From NCBI RefSeq assembly GCF_023806485.1, contig NZ_JAMSLR010000006.1, forward strand, positions 62,001 through 126,000: a stretch of DNA of 64,000 nucleotides, given 5' to 3'. The notes below the pieces were generated by a model. That model did not search any database. It saw only the letters and a list, made by a program, of their open reading frames with translations, and had not been told where the DNA came from. This document shows positions 16,763 through 25,900 of the stretch, in pieces; positions within the stretch are counted from its first letter, which is position 1, and each line of letters opens with the position of its first letter. The position numbers and the translations under genes are program-made. This DNA comes from Thermalbibacter longus (lineage in GTDB: Bacteria; Chloroflexota; Chloroflexia; Thermomicrobiales; Thermomicrobiaceae).

Positions 16763-17542
16763 TCACAGCGAGCGCTGGTAGGCCACGAAGGCGCGGGTGG
16801 CGAAGACACCGCAGACGACCGCGAAGAGCGCGAGCAGGCTCGCTCGCCCCAGCACCATCGTCCAGTCGCTTCCCAGCACCGCCTCGCGCGCGGCCTCGAC
16901 CGCCCAGTTCACCGGGTTGAAGCGGGCCACCGAGCGGATCCAGCCCGGCATCAGCACCGAGGCGATGAAGGCCGATGAGAGGAAGGTGAGCGGCAGCCCG
17001 AAGAAGTTGACCACCGAGATCAACGTCTCCTCGCGGCGCGTCAGCAGTGCCAGGCCGTTCGAGATAGCCGAGAAGCCCGAGCCGAGCAGTGCCGCCACCA
17101 ATACAACCGCCAGACTGCCCACCAGCCCGTTAGCGAACGATGCTCCGAGCACGAAGCCGAGCGCCAGGATCAGCGAGCTCTGCACCACCACTGTCAGCGC
17201 CGCATGCAGCACCCGCGCCGCGATAATCGCGCCCCGCGAGACCGGTGTGGCCAGTAGCCGGCTCATGACACCCTCGTTCAGGTCGCTCAGCAGCCCCATG
17301 CCCGACCATGCCGAGCCGAAGAAGGCGGTCATGATCACCACGCCCGGCGTCAGGAAGTCGATGTACGACGCTACCTGGAAGCCCGGAAGGTCGACGATGC
17401 GCCGGAAGAGCTGGCCGTAGAGCGCCAGCCAGATGACCGGCTGCACCAGCGTTACCAGGATCCAGATCGGGATGCGCAGCGTCGTCCGGATGTGCCGGAG
17501 CAGGAGCTGGAACGTATCGCTGATGAACGGTCCCATCGTCAT
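16763..17542 (-). CDS. ABC-2 type transporter permease (DrrB-like)
   Basis: A 259-residue inner-membrane protein with about six hydrophobic segments, including IWILVTLVQPVIWLALYGQL, VVIMTAFFGSAW and FFGLPLTFLSSAFIASVLMP. The pattern YIDFLTPGVVIM followed by LLATPVSRG and the late FNPVNWAVEAAREAV is typical of DrrB/NodJ-type ABC-2 permeases, which export drugs, lipids or polysaccharides with a partner ATPase. Its ATG overlaps the stop of the ATPase gene by 4 bp. The substrate is unknown. Confidence 0.93.
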   Translation of the reverse strand: MTMGPFISDTFQLLLRHIRTTLRIPIWILVTLVQPVIWLALYGQLFRRIVDLPGFQVASYIDFLTPGVVIMTAFFGSAWSGMGLLSDLNEGVMSRLLATPVSRGAIIAARVLHAALTVVVQSSLILALGFVLGASFANGLVGSLAVVLVAALLGSGFSAISNGLALLTRREETLISVVNFFGLPLTFLSSAFIASVLMPGWIRSVARFNPVNWAVEAAREAVLGSDWTMVLGRASLLALFAVVCGVFATRAFVAYQRSL

Positions 17543-18537
17543 GACCTCCTCGCGGCCCCGGCGGCGAGGCTCGCCTCCTCGGGTTCGCCCTCGCCGCGGT
17601 AGCGGTGTCCGGTGTAGTGCAGGTAGACGTCGTCGAGCGAGGGCCGGCTCAGCGTCACGGCGCTGACCGCTGCCCCGGCCCGTTCGAGCGCCGTCACCAG
17701 AAGCGGGATCGCTGTCGCCCCCTCGCTGACCCGTGCCACCACCTCGCTCCCGTTGGACACGGCCTCTAACACTCCAGGCAACCCGTCCAGCGCGCGCACC
17801 GCCTGCGAGGCGTCCCCCTCGATCTCCAGCGTCACCCGGTCGCCCTGGAGCTCCGCCTTGAGCCCGGCCGGAGTGCCTTCGACGATCACGCGCCCGTGGT
17901 CGATGATCGCCAGCCGGTCGCAGAGCCGGTCGGCCTCCTCCAGGTAGTGGGTGGTGAGCAGGATCGTGACCGAGCCCTGGGCGCGCAGCCGCTCGAGGTC
18001 GGCCCAGAGCAGGGCGCGCGACTCCGGGTCGAGCCCGGTGGTCGGCTCATCGAGGAAGAGCACCGCCGGCCGGTGGACGAGACCCATGGCGATGTCGAGC
18101 CTCCGGCGCATGCCGCCCGAGTAGGTGTTCACCAGCCGGTCGGCCGCCTCCTCCAGCCCGAGCTGCTGGAGCAGCTCGTCCACGCGCCGGCGCAGCTCGC
18201 GGCCGGGCATCCGCTCCAGGTGACCCTGGAGCAGCAGGTTCTCCCGGCCGGTTGCCCAGCGGTCGACGCCGGACGCCTGGGCCACGTAGCCGATCTTCCG
18301 GCGCACCTGGCCGGGCTCGCGGAGCACGTCGTGCCCGGCGACGACGGCCCGGCCGCTATCGGGGCGGGTGAGGGTGGCCAGGATGCGCACCGTGGTGCTC
18401 TTGCCTGCCCCGTTCGGCCCCAGCAGCCCGTAGATCTCCCCTTCACGCACCGTGAAGGAGACGCCGGATAGCGCCTGCACCCCTCCGCGGTAGCGCTTGG
18501 TCAACTCCTCGACCACGATCGCGTCGGATGCTCGCAT
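17539..18537 (-). CDS. ABC transporter ATP-binding protein (DrrA-like)
   Basis: A 332-residue ATPase that powers the adjacent permease. Walker A is GPNGAGKST, the Q-loop region is KIGYVAQASGVD, the signature is YSGGMRRRLDIAMGL, Walker B is AVLFLDEPTTGLD, and the switch His is in LTTHYLEEADRLCDRL. A C-terminal regulatory extension of about 90 residues (ending near SRPSLDDVYLHYTGHRYR) matches the daunorubicin-resistance DrrA subgroup. The gene is first in a two-gene operon; a possible operator lies about 205 bp upstream. Confidence 0.94.
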   Translation of the reverse strand: MRASDAIVVEELTKRYRGGVQALSGVSFTVREGEIYGLLGPNGAGKSTTVRILATLTRPDSGRAVVAGHDVLREPGQVRRKIGYVAQASGVDRWATGRENLLLQGHLERMPGRELRRRVDELLQQLGLEEAADRLVNTYSGGMRRRLDIAMGLVHRPAVLFLDEPTTGLDPESRALLWADLERLRAQGSVTILLTTHYLEEADRLCDRLAIIDHGRVIVEGTPAGLKAELQGDRVTLEIEGDASQAVRALDGLPGVLEAVSNGSEVVARVSEGATAIPLLVTALERAGAAVSAVTLSRPSLDDVYLHYTGHRYRGEGEPEEASLAAGAARRS

Positions 18538-18741
18538 CGCTCATCACCGCCACTTCGCTCGGCGAGGGACATCCCCGCCAGCACTGTATGCCTCCGGCCG
18601 CCGCCTCTACCCCGCAGGGCGACCAGTCTGCCACGCGCCGCCACGAGATGCCAGGCATGCCAGGAGCCGGTCGACCGGCCGGAGTAACCCGGCTACACCA
18701 AGATACTCTTCATCCTGGCAGATGTCAACCCATTGCTGAGA

Positions 18742-18765
18742 ATCAGTACATTTTGCTTTACTGAT
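18742..18765. promoter_or_regulatory. Inverted repeat, possible operator
   Basis: ATCAGTA and TACTGAT form 7-bp arms with a 10-bp AT-rich spacer, in one of the few AT-rich patches of the window, upstream of the DrrAB-type operon. It could be a repressor site (TetR or MarR size) or part of the promoter. There is no regulator gene beside it, so this is a weak call. Confidence 0.35.
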
Positions 18766-18986
18766 CGTTATGAATTCATCGGTCTCCGGCTCTGCCATCG
18801 ATCTCCCGGCATGCTGCTGCGCGCCTGCCCGGGCGTGGCCGGGCTCGCTGCTCGTGCCGCAGTCTGCGCGCGGCACGGCCGCTCAGTGGCGCACAGCCCG
18901 CCTGCCGGTCAGGCGCGCAGCGCGGGGCAAGCGCTCGGCCGAGACCCCGCGCGGGGAGAAGAGGGTCAGGACTTAACTACGCAACG

Positions 18987-19012
18987 GCGGCTCGCGCGTC
19001 CGCGCGAGCCGC
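18987..19012. terminator. Hairpin downstream of the capsid gene
   Basis: A perfect 12-bp GC-rich stem (GCGGCTCGCGCG and its complement) with a 2-nt loop starts 48 bp after the capsid stop codon on the minus strand. It is likely the terminator of the capsid cassette, although no U-run follows. Confidence 0.6.
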
Positions 19013-19059
19013 GACCACCGACCGTAGGGGCAACCCCCAGCGATTGCCCATGGTCACTG

Positions 19060-19947
19060 CTAGTTCGCGGTGATCCCCTGCAGCCGTGCCACGCCGAGCT
19101 CCGAGAACACCGCCAGGCTCACGTACCACTTCACCCGCCAGCGGCTCGCGTCCTTCGTCTCCAGGTCACCCACGCGCACCACCTGGATCCCGCCGTTCTC
19201 CAGACCCATCACCCCGGCCGAGCCGAACTTCACCGCGTAGATGCTGCTCAGGTTCGTCCCCGTCCCCAGCGTCTCGTTGTCCGGGATGAAGTCGTCCACC
19301 AGGATCGGGATGCCGTCGTAGAACAGCGCGCGCCGGCCGAACTGGTCGACGTCCGTTTCCAGCAGGTTCCCCGAAGCCCGCCGCAGAGCCGACAGCTTCC
19401 GCCGCGTCCGCTTGCTCATCAACAGCGCGTCCGGCTTCCCCGGCTTCACCAGGTCGATGAGCTGATCCATCAGATCGAGCGTCAGCGAACCGCCGTTCGC
19501 CCCCGGGCTGATCGTCTGCGCCGCCGGCACCAGCTTCCTCAGCCCGTCGAAGCTCTTCGGGTTCGCCGTGCTGTCCCCGATGAAGAAGCTCTCCGTGAAG
19601 GCGTACGCCACCGCCTTTGCCCGGCTCTCCAGTACCACGGCCTCCAGGTCGTTCGGGTTCGCGTACGTCTGTTGCAGGAAATTGTCGATGTCCGCGTCAC
19701 CGCCCAGGATGCGCAGCGGCACCGTCACCTGGGTGAACGTCGGCGTCGCCTCGGCCCAGGTGTCCCCCACGTCGTAGAACTGGGCCTGCGGCATCGTCGC
19801 TTCGCGGTTGTACGTCAGCGCCGTCCCCGTCACCTCCATGAACGGCAGCATCAGCAGTACCGAGGACTCCTTCACGATCGTCTCGATCACCCCGCGAAGC
19901 AGGAGATCGTTCGTCAGCTTCGCGGCCTCCACCTTCGTCATCGCCAC
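19060..19947 (-). CDS. HK97-fold phage-type major capsid protein
   Basis: A 295-residue shell protein. It begins with the helical N-arm TKVEAAKLTNDLLLRGVIET, then LPFMEVTG and an extended-loop region LTYNREATMPQAQFYDVGDT, a long spine helix region (NDLEAVVLESRAKAVAYAF), SFDGLRKL, and a C-terminal strand ending GVARLQGITAN. This order matches tailed-phage coat proteins lacking the ~100-residue delta domain of HK97 itself, which usually depend on a separate scaffold. The gene before it encodes a scaffold-like protein. GTG at 19947 follows AAGGAG by 9 bases. No portal, large terminase, protease or tail gene is present, so it may be a domesticated capsid, an encapsulin-like shell or a prophage remnant. 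No encapsulin cargo gene lies alongside. Confidence 0.88.
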   Translation of the reverse strand: MAMTKVEAAKLTNDLLLRGVIETIVKESSVLLMLPFMEVTGTALTYNREATMPQAQFYDVGDTWAEATPTFTQVTVPLRILGGDADIDNFLQQTYANPNDLEAVVLESRAKAVAYAFTESFFIGDSTANPKSFDGLRKLVPAAQTISPGANGGSLTLDLMDQLIDLVKPGKPDALLMSKRTRRKLSALRRASGNLLETDVDQFGRRALFYDGIPILVDDFIPDNETLGTGTNLSSIYAVKFGSAGVMGLENGGIQVVRVGDLETKDASRWRVKWYVSLAVFSELGVARLQGITAN

Positions 19948-20093
19948 GGCTCAGTCTCCTTCTCCATCCGTCTCATCCTCGATCCGCCTCCCCCCGTTGA
20001 TGGGGGGACGAACCTTCGCAGGCGACCATAGGGGATCGTCCCTCTCTCCGCGCACGTTGCAGAACCCTGCTGGGCAACCACAGGGGGTCGCCC

Positions 20094-20498
20094 CTACTCC
20101 GCACGCCGCCGCAACCCCTCGGCGATCTTCGCCGCCGGCGAGAGCGCCTCCACGTTCACCAGGTACGTCTGCCGCCCCGGCTGCCCTGCCGGCACCGACG
20201 CCGCCGCCTCCCGAGCGACCGCCTCCCGCACGCTCTCCGCGATCCGCCGGTACACCTCCGTCGCCAGCCGAGCCGAGGCCTCTAGCTCCTCTAGCGTCTC
20301 CCCCTGCACCAGCTCGGGGATCGCCTCCGGATGAGCCCGGAGCACCAGCTCCCGCAGCCGCGCCGCGTCCACGCCCGCCGGGACCGCCCCCGCTTGCGGC
20401 GTCACCTGCTCCCCAGCCGCCGGCTCTCCGGCGCCGGACAGGTCGGCCCCGCTCGCCGTTCCCATCGCCTTGCCCTCACCGCCAGCCACGGCCTCCAC
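20094..20498 (-). CDS. Scaffold-like protein upstream of the capsid gene
   Basis: A protein of up to 134 residues. The N-terminal third is low complexity (Gly, Ala, Glu); the remainder is predicted largely helical, with a charged segment (QGETLEELEASARLATEVYR) followed by RIAESVREAVAREAAASVP and a C-terminal basic tail ending GLRRRAE. Size, helical character and position directly before the coat gene match phage scaffolding proteins, which direct shell assembly from inside through a basic helix. No protease catalytic motif is visible. Start choice is uncertain: GTG 20498, GTG 20489 or ATG 20465. The scaffold role is inference from context. Confidence 0.65.
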   Translation of the reverse strand: MEAVAGGEGKAMGTASGADLSGAGEPAAGEQVTPQAGAVPAGVDAARLRELVLRAHPEAIPELVQGETLEELEASARLATEVYRRIAESVREAVAREAAASVPAGQPGRQTYLVNVEALSPAAKIAEGLRRRAE

Positions 20499-20540
20499 CT
20501 CCTCGTCACTCGACCCGATACGGGTGTCTTGCGCTGTGTC

Positions 20541-20786
20541 CTAGCCCAACCCGGTCACCCGGAGCAGCACCTCCAGCGTGATCGCTCCGACGATCAGCGA
20601 GGTGAGCTGGTTCAGCCGAGCCCGGATCTCAGCGAGCTCCCGCGCGACCTCCTCCACCATCTGCCGGGTGACAACCTCGTAGGTGCTGCTCGGCTCCAGG
20701 TTCACCGTCCGGCGCCGCGAGCGGGCTAGCGCCTCGCGCAGCGCCGACCCGTCCCGATAGGCCGTCCGCCGCTCTTCTCCCGCCAT
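20541..20786 (-). CDS. Small coiled-coil protein with C-terminal membrane helix
   Basis: An 81-residue protein starting with ATG at 20786, two bases after the preceding stop and with GAGAGGAG just upstream. The N-terminus is polar, the middle (VTRQMVEEVARELAEIRARL) is a short amphipathic or coiled-coil helix, and the C-terminus (LTSLIVGAITLEVLLRVTGL) is a single membrane helix. The layout resembles small phage XhlA/holin-associated proteins. In this cassette it could tether or release the particle, but no function is shown by sequence. Confidence 0.7.
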   Translation of the reverse strand: MAGEERRTAYRDGSALREALARSRRRTVNLEPSSTYEVVTRQMVEEVARELAEIRARLNQLTSLIVGAITLEVLLRVTGLG

Positions 20787-20788
20787 CG

Positions 20789-21187
20789 CTACTCCTCTCC
20801 GAGACCCAGCTCGATGAGCACTTGGGTCAGCGCTTCGGTCAGGTGCTCGGCCATCACCCCGCTCAGCGCCCGCTGCGCGCGTACAGCCCTCACGACCGTG
20901 TCGACGATGCGCGGGATACTCGTCGCCAGCCGCTCAGGGTCGTCCTCCTCGGCCAGCACCCGCGCAAGTACCAGCCGCAGCGCGCCGATCTCCTCGGCGA
21001 GCGACTGGGCGCTCCCGGCCTGCTCGAGCATTGCCGCGATCCGCTCCTCGAGCCGCCCCCGCAGCAGCGCCTCGTCGCGAGACGGCGGCTCGCGGCCACC
21101 GGTCCGGTGCATCCGGCAGAAGTCATGCCCGCGCATCGCCCAGGCCCGGCAACCCGGGCGAGCGCAACGGCGTCTCTGTCCCTTCAC
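20789..21187 (-). CDS. Zinc-knuckle protein resembling small-terminase-associated phage proteins
   Basis: A 132-residue protein with the N-terminal motif RCARPGCRAWAMRGHDFCRM followed by His: C-x4-C, about nine residues, then C-x2-H. Short motifs of this form followed by a basic Gly-rich turn occur in phage proteins encoded near the small terminase. The rest is helical (LEERIAAMLEQAGSAQSLAE; IVDTVVRAVRAQRALSG) and could oligomerise. GTG at 21187 is supported by GGAGG six bases upstream. It is the first gene of the four-gene capsid cassette and lies 150 bp after the HD-GYP gene. A DNA-binding packaging role is inferred, not shown. Confidence 0.68.
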   Translation of the reverse strand: MKGQRRRCARPGCRAWAMRGHDFCRMHRTGGREPPSRDEALLRGRLEERIAAMLEQAGSAQSLAEEIGALRLVLARVLAEEDDPERLATSIPRIVDTVVRAVRAQRALSGVMAEHLTEALTQVLIELGLGEE

Positions 21188-21336
21188 CGCATTCCTCCGC
21201 GTTCCCTCGCACCCGGTCGAAGAGGGCGGGAACGCCGGGAAGGGACACCTTCCCCCGCCGTGTTGAATGGGACGCAGCGAGATACCCGGGAATCAGGGAA
21301 ACGCAGCCTGCGCCGCTGTTCGGTCGAGCGAGCCGG

Positions 21337-22971
21337 TCAGGCGATGACCGGCTGGTCTTCCAGCTCGAGAGGCAGGGAAGTGGCCGCCGTTTCGACCGGC
21401 CAGCGCACCGCGACGACCTGCCGCAAGGCGCTGACGCACTCGGGATCGAGGCGAGTCCCCGCCTCCTGATCGAGCACGGCCAGCGCCTCTTCGAGGGATA
21501 GCGGGGCACGGTAGGGGCGGAGCGAGGTGAGCGCGTCGAAGACGTCGGCAACCGCCATGATCCGGGCGTCGAGCGGGATCTCGTCCCCAGCGAGCCCGTC
21601 CGGATACCCGCTGCCGTCGAGCCGCTCGTGATGCCAGCGCACTGCTGGCACAATCGGCGCGAACGAGCGCACGTGCCGGATAATCTCGTGGCTGCGCACC
21701 GGGTGCTGCTTGATCAGCGCGAACTCCTCGTCGGTGAGCCGTGCCGGCTTGTGCAGCACCGCGTCGGGAATACCGATCTTGCCGATGTCGTGCAACAGGC
21801 CGGCCTGGTAGAGGATGCGCAGTCGCTCCGGTGGCAGCCCCAGCTCCTGGCCGATCAACGCCGCCAGCATGGCGACCCGGGCGCTGTGGCCTCGGGTGTA
21901 CACGTCCTTGGCCTCGACTGCGGAGCAGAGCGCGGCGATCACCTCGACGTACTCGCGCTGCAGGTGTTCGATCGTGTCGCGCAGCAACAGTCCCTCTACC
22001 ACGCCGCGCAGCGACCCGCGCTCGCCGTACTCGCGCGCCAGCCCCGCCAGCGCGGTGAGAAACGCCGCCAGCAACAGGGCGTGATACTCCCACCAGCTCA
22101 GATGCCAGGCCGGCGCGACCGCCATCGATACCTGTGCCTGGAACAGAAAAATGGTCGAGAGGAGCATGCTCCGAACCAGCGGGCCGTTCCAGCGTCCATA
22201 GGCTCTCCAATAGTGCACTCCCACCACGCCGAGCAGCGCCAGCGTCACCCCGGCCAGCAGTCCACCAGCGGGCTCTCCCGCAAGCCGCGACGAGACCTGT
22301 CCGAGCACACGCCGCCACTGGCTCGTGCCTGCCGCCGTCTGGGCGACTGCTTCGTCCGTCACGCTGCCATAGACCGGGCTGTACGCGTCGTAGCCACTCG
22401 AATGGTTACCCCCGTGCCCGGTGACCGTACCAGATACAGAACCCATACCTGCCGGCGCCCCCTGGGCGCTCACTAGGGCCACGAGCCCGTAGAGCGCGAA
22501 CAGGAGGAAGGCAGCGAGGATGATCCAGCCACGGTGCCGGAGGATCCATCGCTGGATCACCGGCTGGGCCTCGAGCGTGCTCAGCGCCAGCATCACCGCG
22601 CCGATCAGCAGGCTGAGCCGAGCAGAGGCGCCTACCCAGCCATTCGCTCCAGGCACCAGTACCCCGGGAGTCGTCAGCGCGTGAACCAGAAAGATGCTCG
22701 AGATGCCCAGGAAGGCGAGCGCTAGGAAGAGCACTCGCACGTTGTCGATCTGCGACGCCGCCAGGGTCATCGCCAGTGCCAGCAACAGCGCCAGGAAAGA
22801 GACGAGCGAGACCAGGTAGAAGTGGAAGACAGGCACCTGCCAGACCGGGTCAGGCAGCACCTGGCCGAGGAGCAGCCCAAGCAAAGCGAGCGGGAGCGCC
22901 CCTGCCACCCCGACACGCCAGTGGACGCGCGCCAGGCGGGACAACTGTCCGAGCAGGTGCATCTTTGTCAA
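21337..22971 (-). CDS. Membrane HD-GYP cyclic-di-GMP phosphodiesterase
   Basis: A 544-residue protein. The first 300 residues hold about eight hydrophobic helices (for example VGVAGALPLALLGLLLGQVL and FYLVSLVSFLALLLALAMTL), interrupted by a polar loop with Gly/Ser/His. The cytoplasmic C-terminus is an HD-GYP domain: HSARVAMLAALIGQELGLP, LLHDIGKIGIPDAVLHKP, KQHPVRSHEII, HHERLDGSGYPDGLAGDEIP and ADVFDALTS. These include the metal ligands and the GYP signature, so activity against c-di-GMP is expected. It starts 16 bp after the diguanylate cyclase gene ends, giving a synthesis/degradation pair in one transcript. Confidence 0.92.
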   Translation of the reverse strand: MTKMHLLGQLSRLARVHWRVGVAGALPLALLGLLLGQVLPDPVWQVPVFHFYLVSLVSFLALLLALAMTLAASQIDNVRVLFLALAFLGISSIFLVHALTTPGVLVPGANGWVGASARLSLLIGAVMLALSTLEAQPVIQRWILRHRGWIILAAFLLFALYGLVALVSAQGAPAGMGSVSGTVTGHGGNHSSGYDAYSPVYGSVTDEAVAQTAAGTSQWRRVLGQVSSRLAGEPAGGLLAGVTLALLGVVGVHYWRAYGRWNGPLVRSMLLSTIFLFQAQVSMAVAPAWHLSWWEYHALLLAAFLTALAGLAREYGERGSLRGVVEGLLLRDTIEHLQREYVEVIAALCSAVEAKDVYTRGHSARVAMLAALIGQELGLPPERLRILYQAGLLHDIGKIGIPDAVLHKPARLTDEEFALIKQHPVRSHEIIRHVRSFAPIVPAVRWHHERLDGSGYPDGLAGDEIPLDARIMAVADVFDALTSLRPYRAPLSLEEALAVLDQEAGTRLDPECVSALRQVVAVRWPVETAATSLPLELEDQPVIA

Positions 22972-22987
22972 ATCCCTACCCTTCCCC

Positions 22988-25900
22988 CTACACTGCCACC
23001 ATGTAGCGGGCCTTACCCGCGCGCTTCGCGGCGTAGAGCGCCTGGTCGGCCGCCAGCAACAGCGCGCCGGGATCGGTCATCCCCGGGCGGCTATCGGCGA
23101 TGCCGATGCTGGCCGAGATCCGTACGCCCTGCCCCGCGACCACGAACGGCTCTTCGAGCACCTGGATCATCCGCTCGGCCACGATGACTGCATCTTCCAG
23201 TGCCTGGAGATCTTCGAGCAGCACGGTGAACTCGTCACCGGCGAATCGAGCTACGGTATCGCCGGCACGGACGGCTGACTGGAGCCGTCTTCCCACCTGG
23301 ACGAGGAGGTCATCACCAGCCTGGTGGCCGAAAAGATCGTTCACCAGCTTGAAGCCATCCAGATCGACGAACAGAACCGCGATCCGCCGAGATGACCGGC
23401 TCACACGAGCCAGCGCATGCTCCAGGCGATCGAGGAAAAGGGCACGGTTCGGAAGTCCGGTCAGCGCGTCGTGACCGGCTTGATAGCGAAGCTGCTCTTG
23501 CTCGCGCCAGCGCTCGATCGCTAGCCCGGCGAGCTGGGTGGCCAGCTCGATCAGCGTCCACTCACGGTCGTCAGGCCCGCGGGGCTCCCGCGCGTAGAGC
23601 GCGAAGGTGGCCAGCACCTCGCCAGTGCTTCCGAAGACCGGCACCGACCAGCAGGCGCGTAGCCCGTGCGGCAACCCCAGGTGACGGTAGGCCGCCCAGC
23701 GGGGGTCAGTCGCGATGTCCCTCACCATGACCGGTTCCCGGAGGTACGCAGCCGTCCCGCAGCTCCCCTGGTCGGGGCCGATCGGCAGCCCCTCGATCGC
23801 CGCGATGTAGTCCGGGGGCAAGCTCGGGGCGGCTCCGTGGCGCAGGCGTCCCTCCTGGTCGAGGAGCAGAACCGAGGCGAGCAGTTCAGGAGCCTGCTCC
23901 TCGACCAGCCGGCACAGTTGTTCCAACACCTCGCTGAGCGGCGCTTGCTGAGCGATCCGCTCGAGGATGTGAAGTTGCCCGCTCAGCAGGGTCTCCGATC
24001 GCTTGCGCCCGGTGATATCGGTGAGCAGGCCGTGCCAGTACAGCGGCTTCCCTTCCTGATCGCGCAGCATGATCGCGCTGTTCTCCAGCCAGACCCAGCG
24101 ACCGTCCTTGCGCTGGAAGCGGAACTCTACCTTGAACGGCTCGCCCGTCTCGTCGGTACGGGCAGCCTCCACGGCGACCGATGGTTTGTCATCGGGGTGG
24201 ATCCGCTGGAACCAGAGCGCGGGTGTCGATCGGAACTCCTCAGGAGTGAAGCCGGTCACCTCGGTGATCCGCGGGCTGACGAAGAGAATGGGATAGTCGG
24301 GATCGCCAGAGGGCAGGTAATTCGGTTGAGCCGCTGTCACGATAACGGCCGCTGGCAATTGTTCTGCCAGGGTCTGGTAGCGCACTTCCGCTTCCCGGCG
24401 CGCGAGCTCCACGAGCTTCTGCTCGGTGATATCTACGAGCAGTCCTTGCCAATACAGCGGTCGCCCGGCCTCGTCCCGCAGCAGCTCGGCACTGCTCAAC
24501 ACCCAGATGATCCGCCCATCGCGGTGAAGGATGCGGTATTCGACCCGGAACGGCTCTCCGGTCCGATCGGTACGCTCGATCTCCGCCTGGACGCGATCCC
24601 GGTCATCTGGATGGACCAGCCTGACCCACAGGCCGGGATCCGCCAGGTGCTCTTCCGGGGCATAACCGGTAATCGCCTCGATCTGCGGGCTCATGTAGTA
24701 GATCGGATACACGAGTTCGCCATCGTCCCCCCGCACCGGCTCAGCGGCACTGGCATACACCGCAGCCGGGAGCTGCTCGACAAGCGTGCGGTACCGGCGC
24801 TCCGCTTGCTGGAGCGCTGCCTCCACCTGCTTCTGCTCGGTAATATCGACGAGTATCCCCTGCCAGTACAGCGGCCGGCCGGCCTCGTCCCGCGCCAGCT
24901 CGGCGCTGTTGAGCACCCAGACGACACGACCGTCGCGCCGGATCAGCCGGAACTCGATCCGGTACGGCTCTCCGGTACGATCGGTACGCTCGATCTCCGC
25001 AAGCCGTCGCTCTCGGTCGTCCGGATGAACCAGTTTCGGCCACAGCGTGGGATCGTTTTGGAGCTCTTCGGGCGAGTATCCGGTGATCGCGGTGACTTGC
25101 TGGCTGAGGTAGAGGATCGGGTAGACCTGCTGGCCGCTGGGGAGCGTCACCGGCTCGGCTGCGTTGAGGTAGACGGCGGCCGGGAGCTGCTCGACCAGGT
25201 TCCGGTAACGCCGCTCAGCTTCGCGAAGCCTGTCCTCCACTTCCTTCTGCGAGGTGATGTCGAGCAGAAGCTGATGGAACAAGTGTGGTTGTCCGGCTTC
25301 GTTTCGTACGAGCCAGGAATCGTGCAGCACCCAGACCACCCGGCCATCTTTGCGGATCAGCCGGTACTCGACGCGGTAGTTCTGGCCAGCATGCGCAGCC
25401 CCCTGCACGACGGAGAGAACCCTCTCCCGATCCTCCGGGTGGATCGATCGCATCCAGATCCCCAGCGTCGCCCACTCTTCTGGGGTGTACCCGGTAATCG
25501 CCTCGATCTGCGGGCTCACATAGTGCGTGTGGAATCCCAGCACTCCGTCGCTCTGGAGCACCGGCTCGGCATCGACGATTACCAGAGCCGCCGGGAGCTG
25601 CTCGACCAGCGTCCGGTAGCGTTCCTCCGCCTCGCGCAGCCGCGACTCGACCTCCTTGCGCTCAGTGATGTCGAGCAGCAATCCATGCCGATAGCGTGGT
25701 CTCCCAGCCTCGTCTCGCACCACGGCGCTGTCGTGCCACAGCCAGACGACCCGCCCATCCTTGCGGATGAACCGGTACTCAAGGTGGAACTCCTCGCCGG
25801 CCTGCGTTGCACGATCCACGAGTGCCAGCACGTGCTCCCGGTCTTCTGGATGGATCGAGCGGGCCCAGATGCCTGGCGTCTCCCACTCCTGGGGACTGTA

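Larger units (their letters stand above)
18538..19059. other. Intergenic region between transporter and capsid cassettes
   Basis: A gap of about 520 bp. It includes an AT-richer stretch around 18715-18780 with an inverted repeat (18742-18765), and a perfect hairpin at 18987-19012 just beyond the capsid gene. The plus-strand frames here are rich in Arg, Pro and Ala and look like random translation of GC-rich DNA; I see no gene. Confidence 0.55.

Noticed and set aside
19060-19947. Classical encapsulin with cargo
   Set aside because: No ferritin-like, peroxidase or cysteine-desulfurase cargo gene is adjacent, and the presence of a scaffold-like gene favours a phage-type coat.
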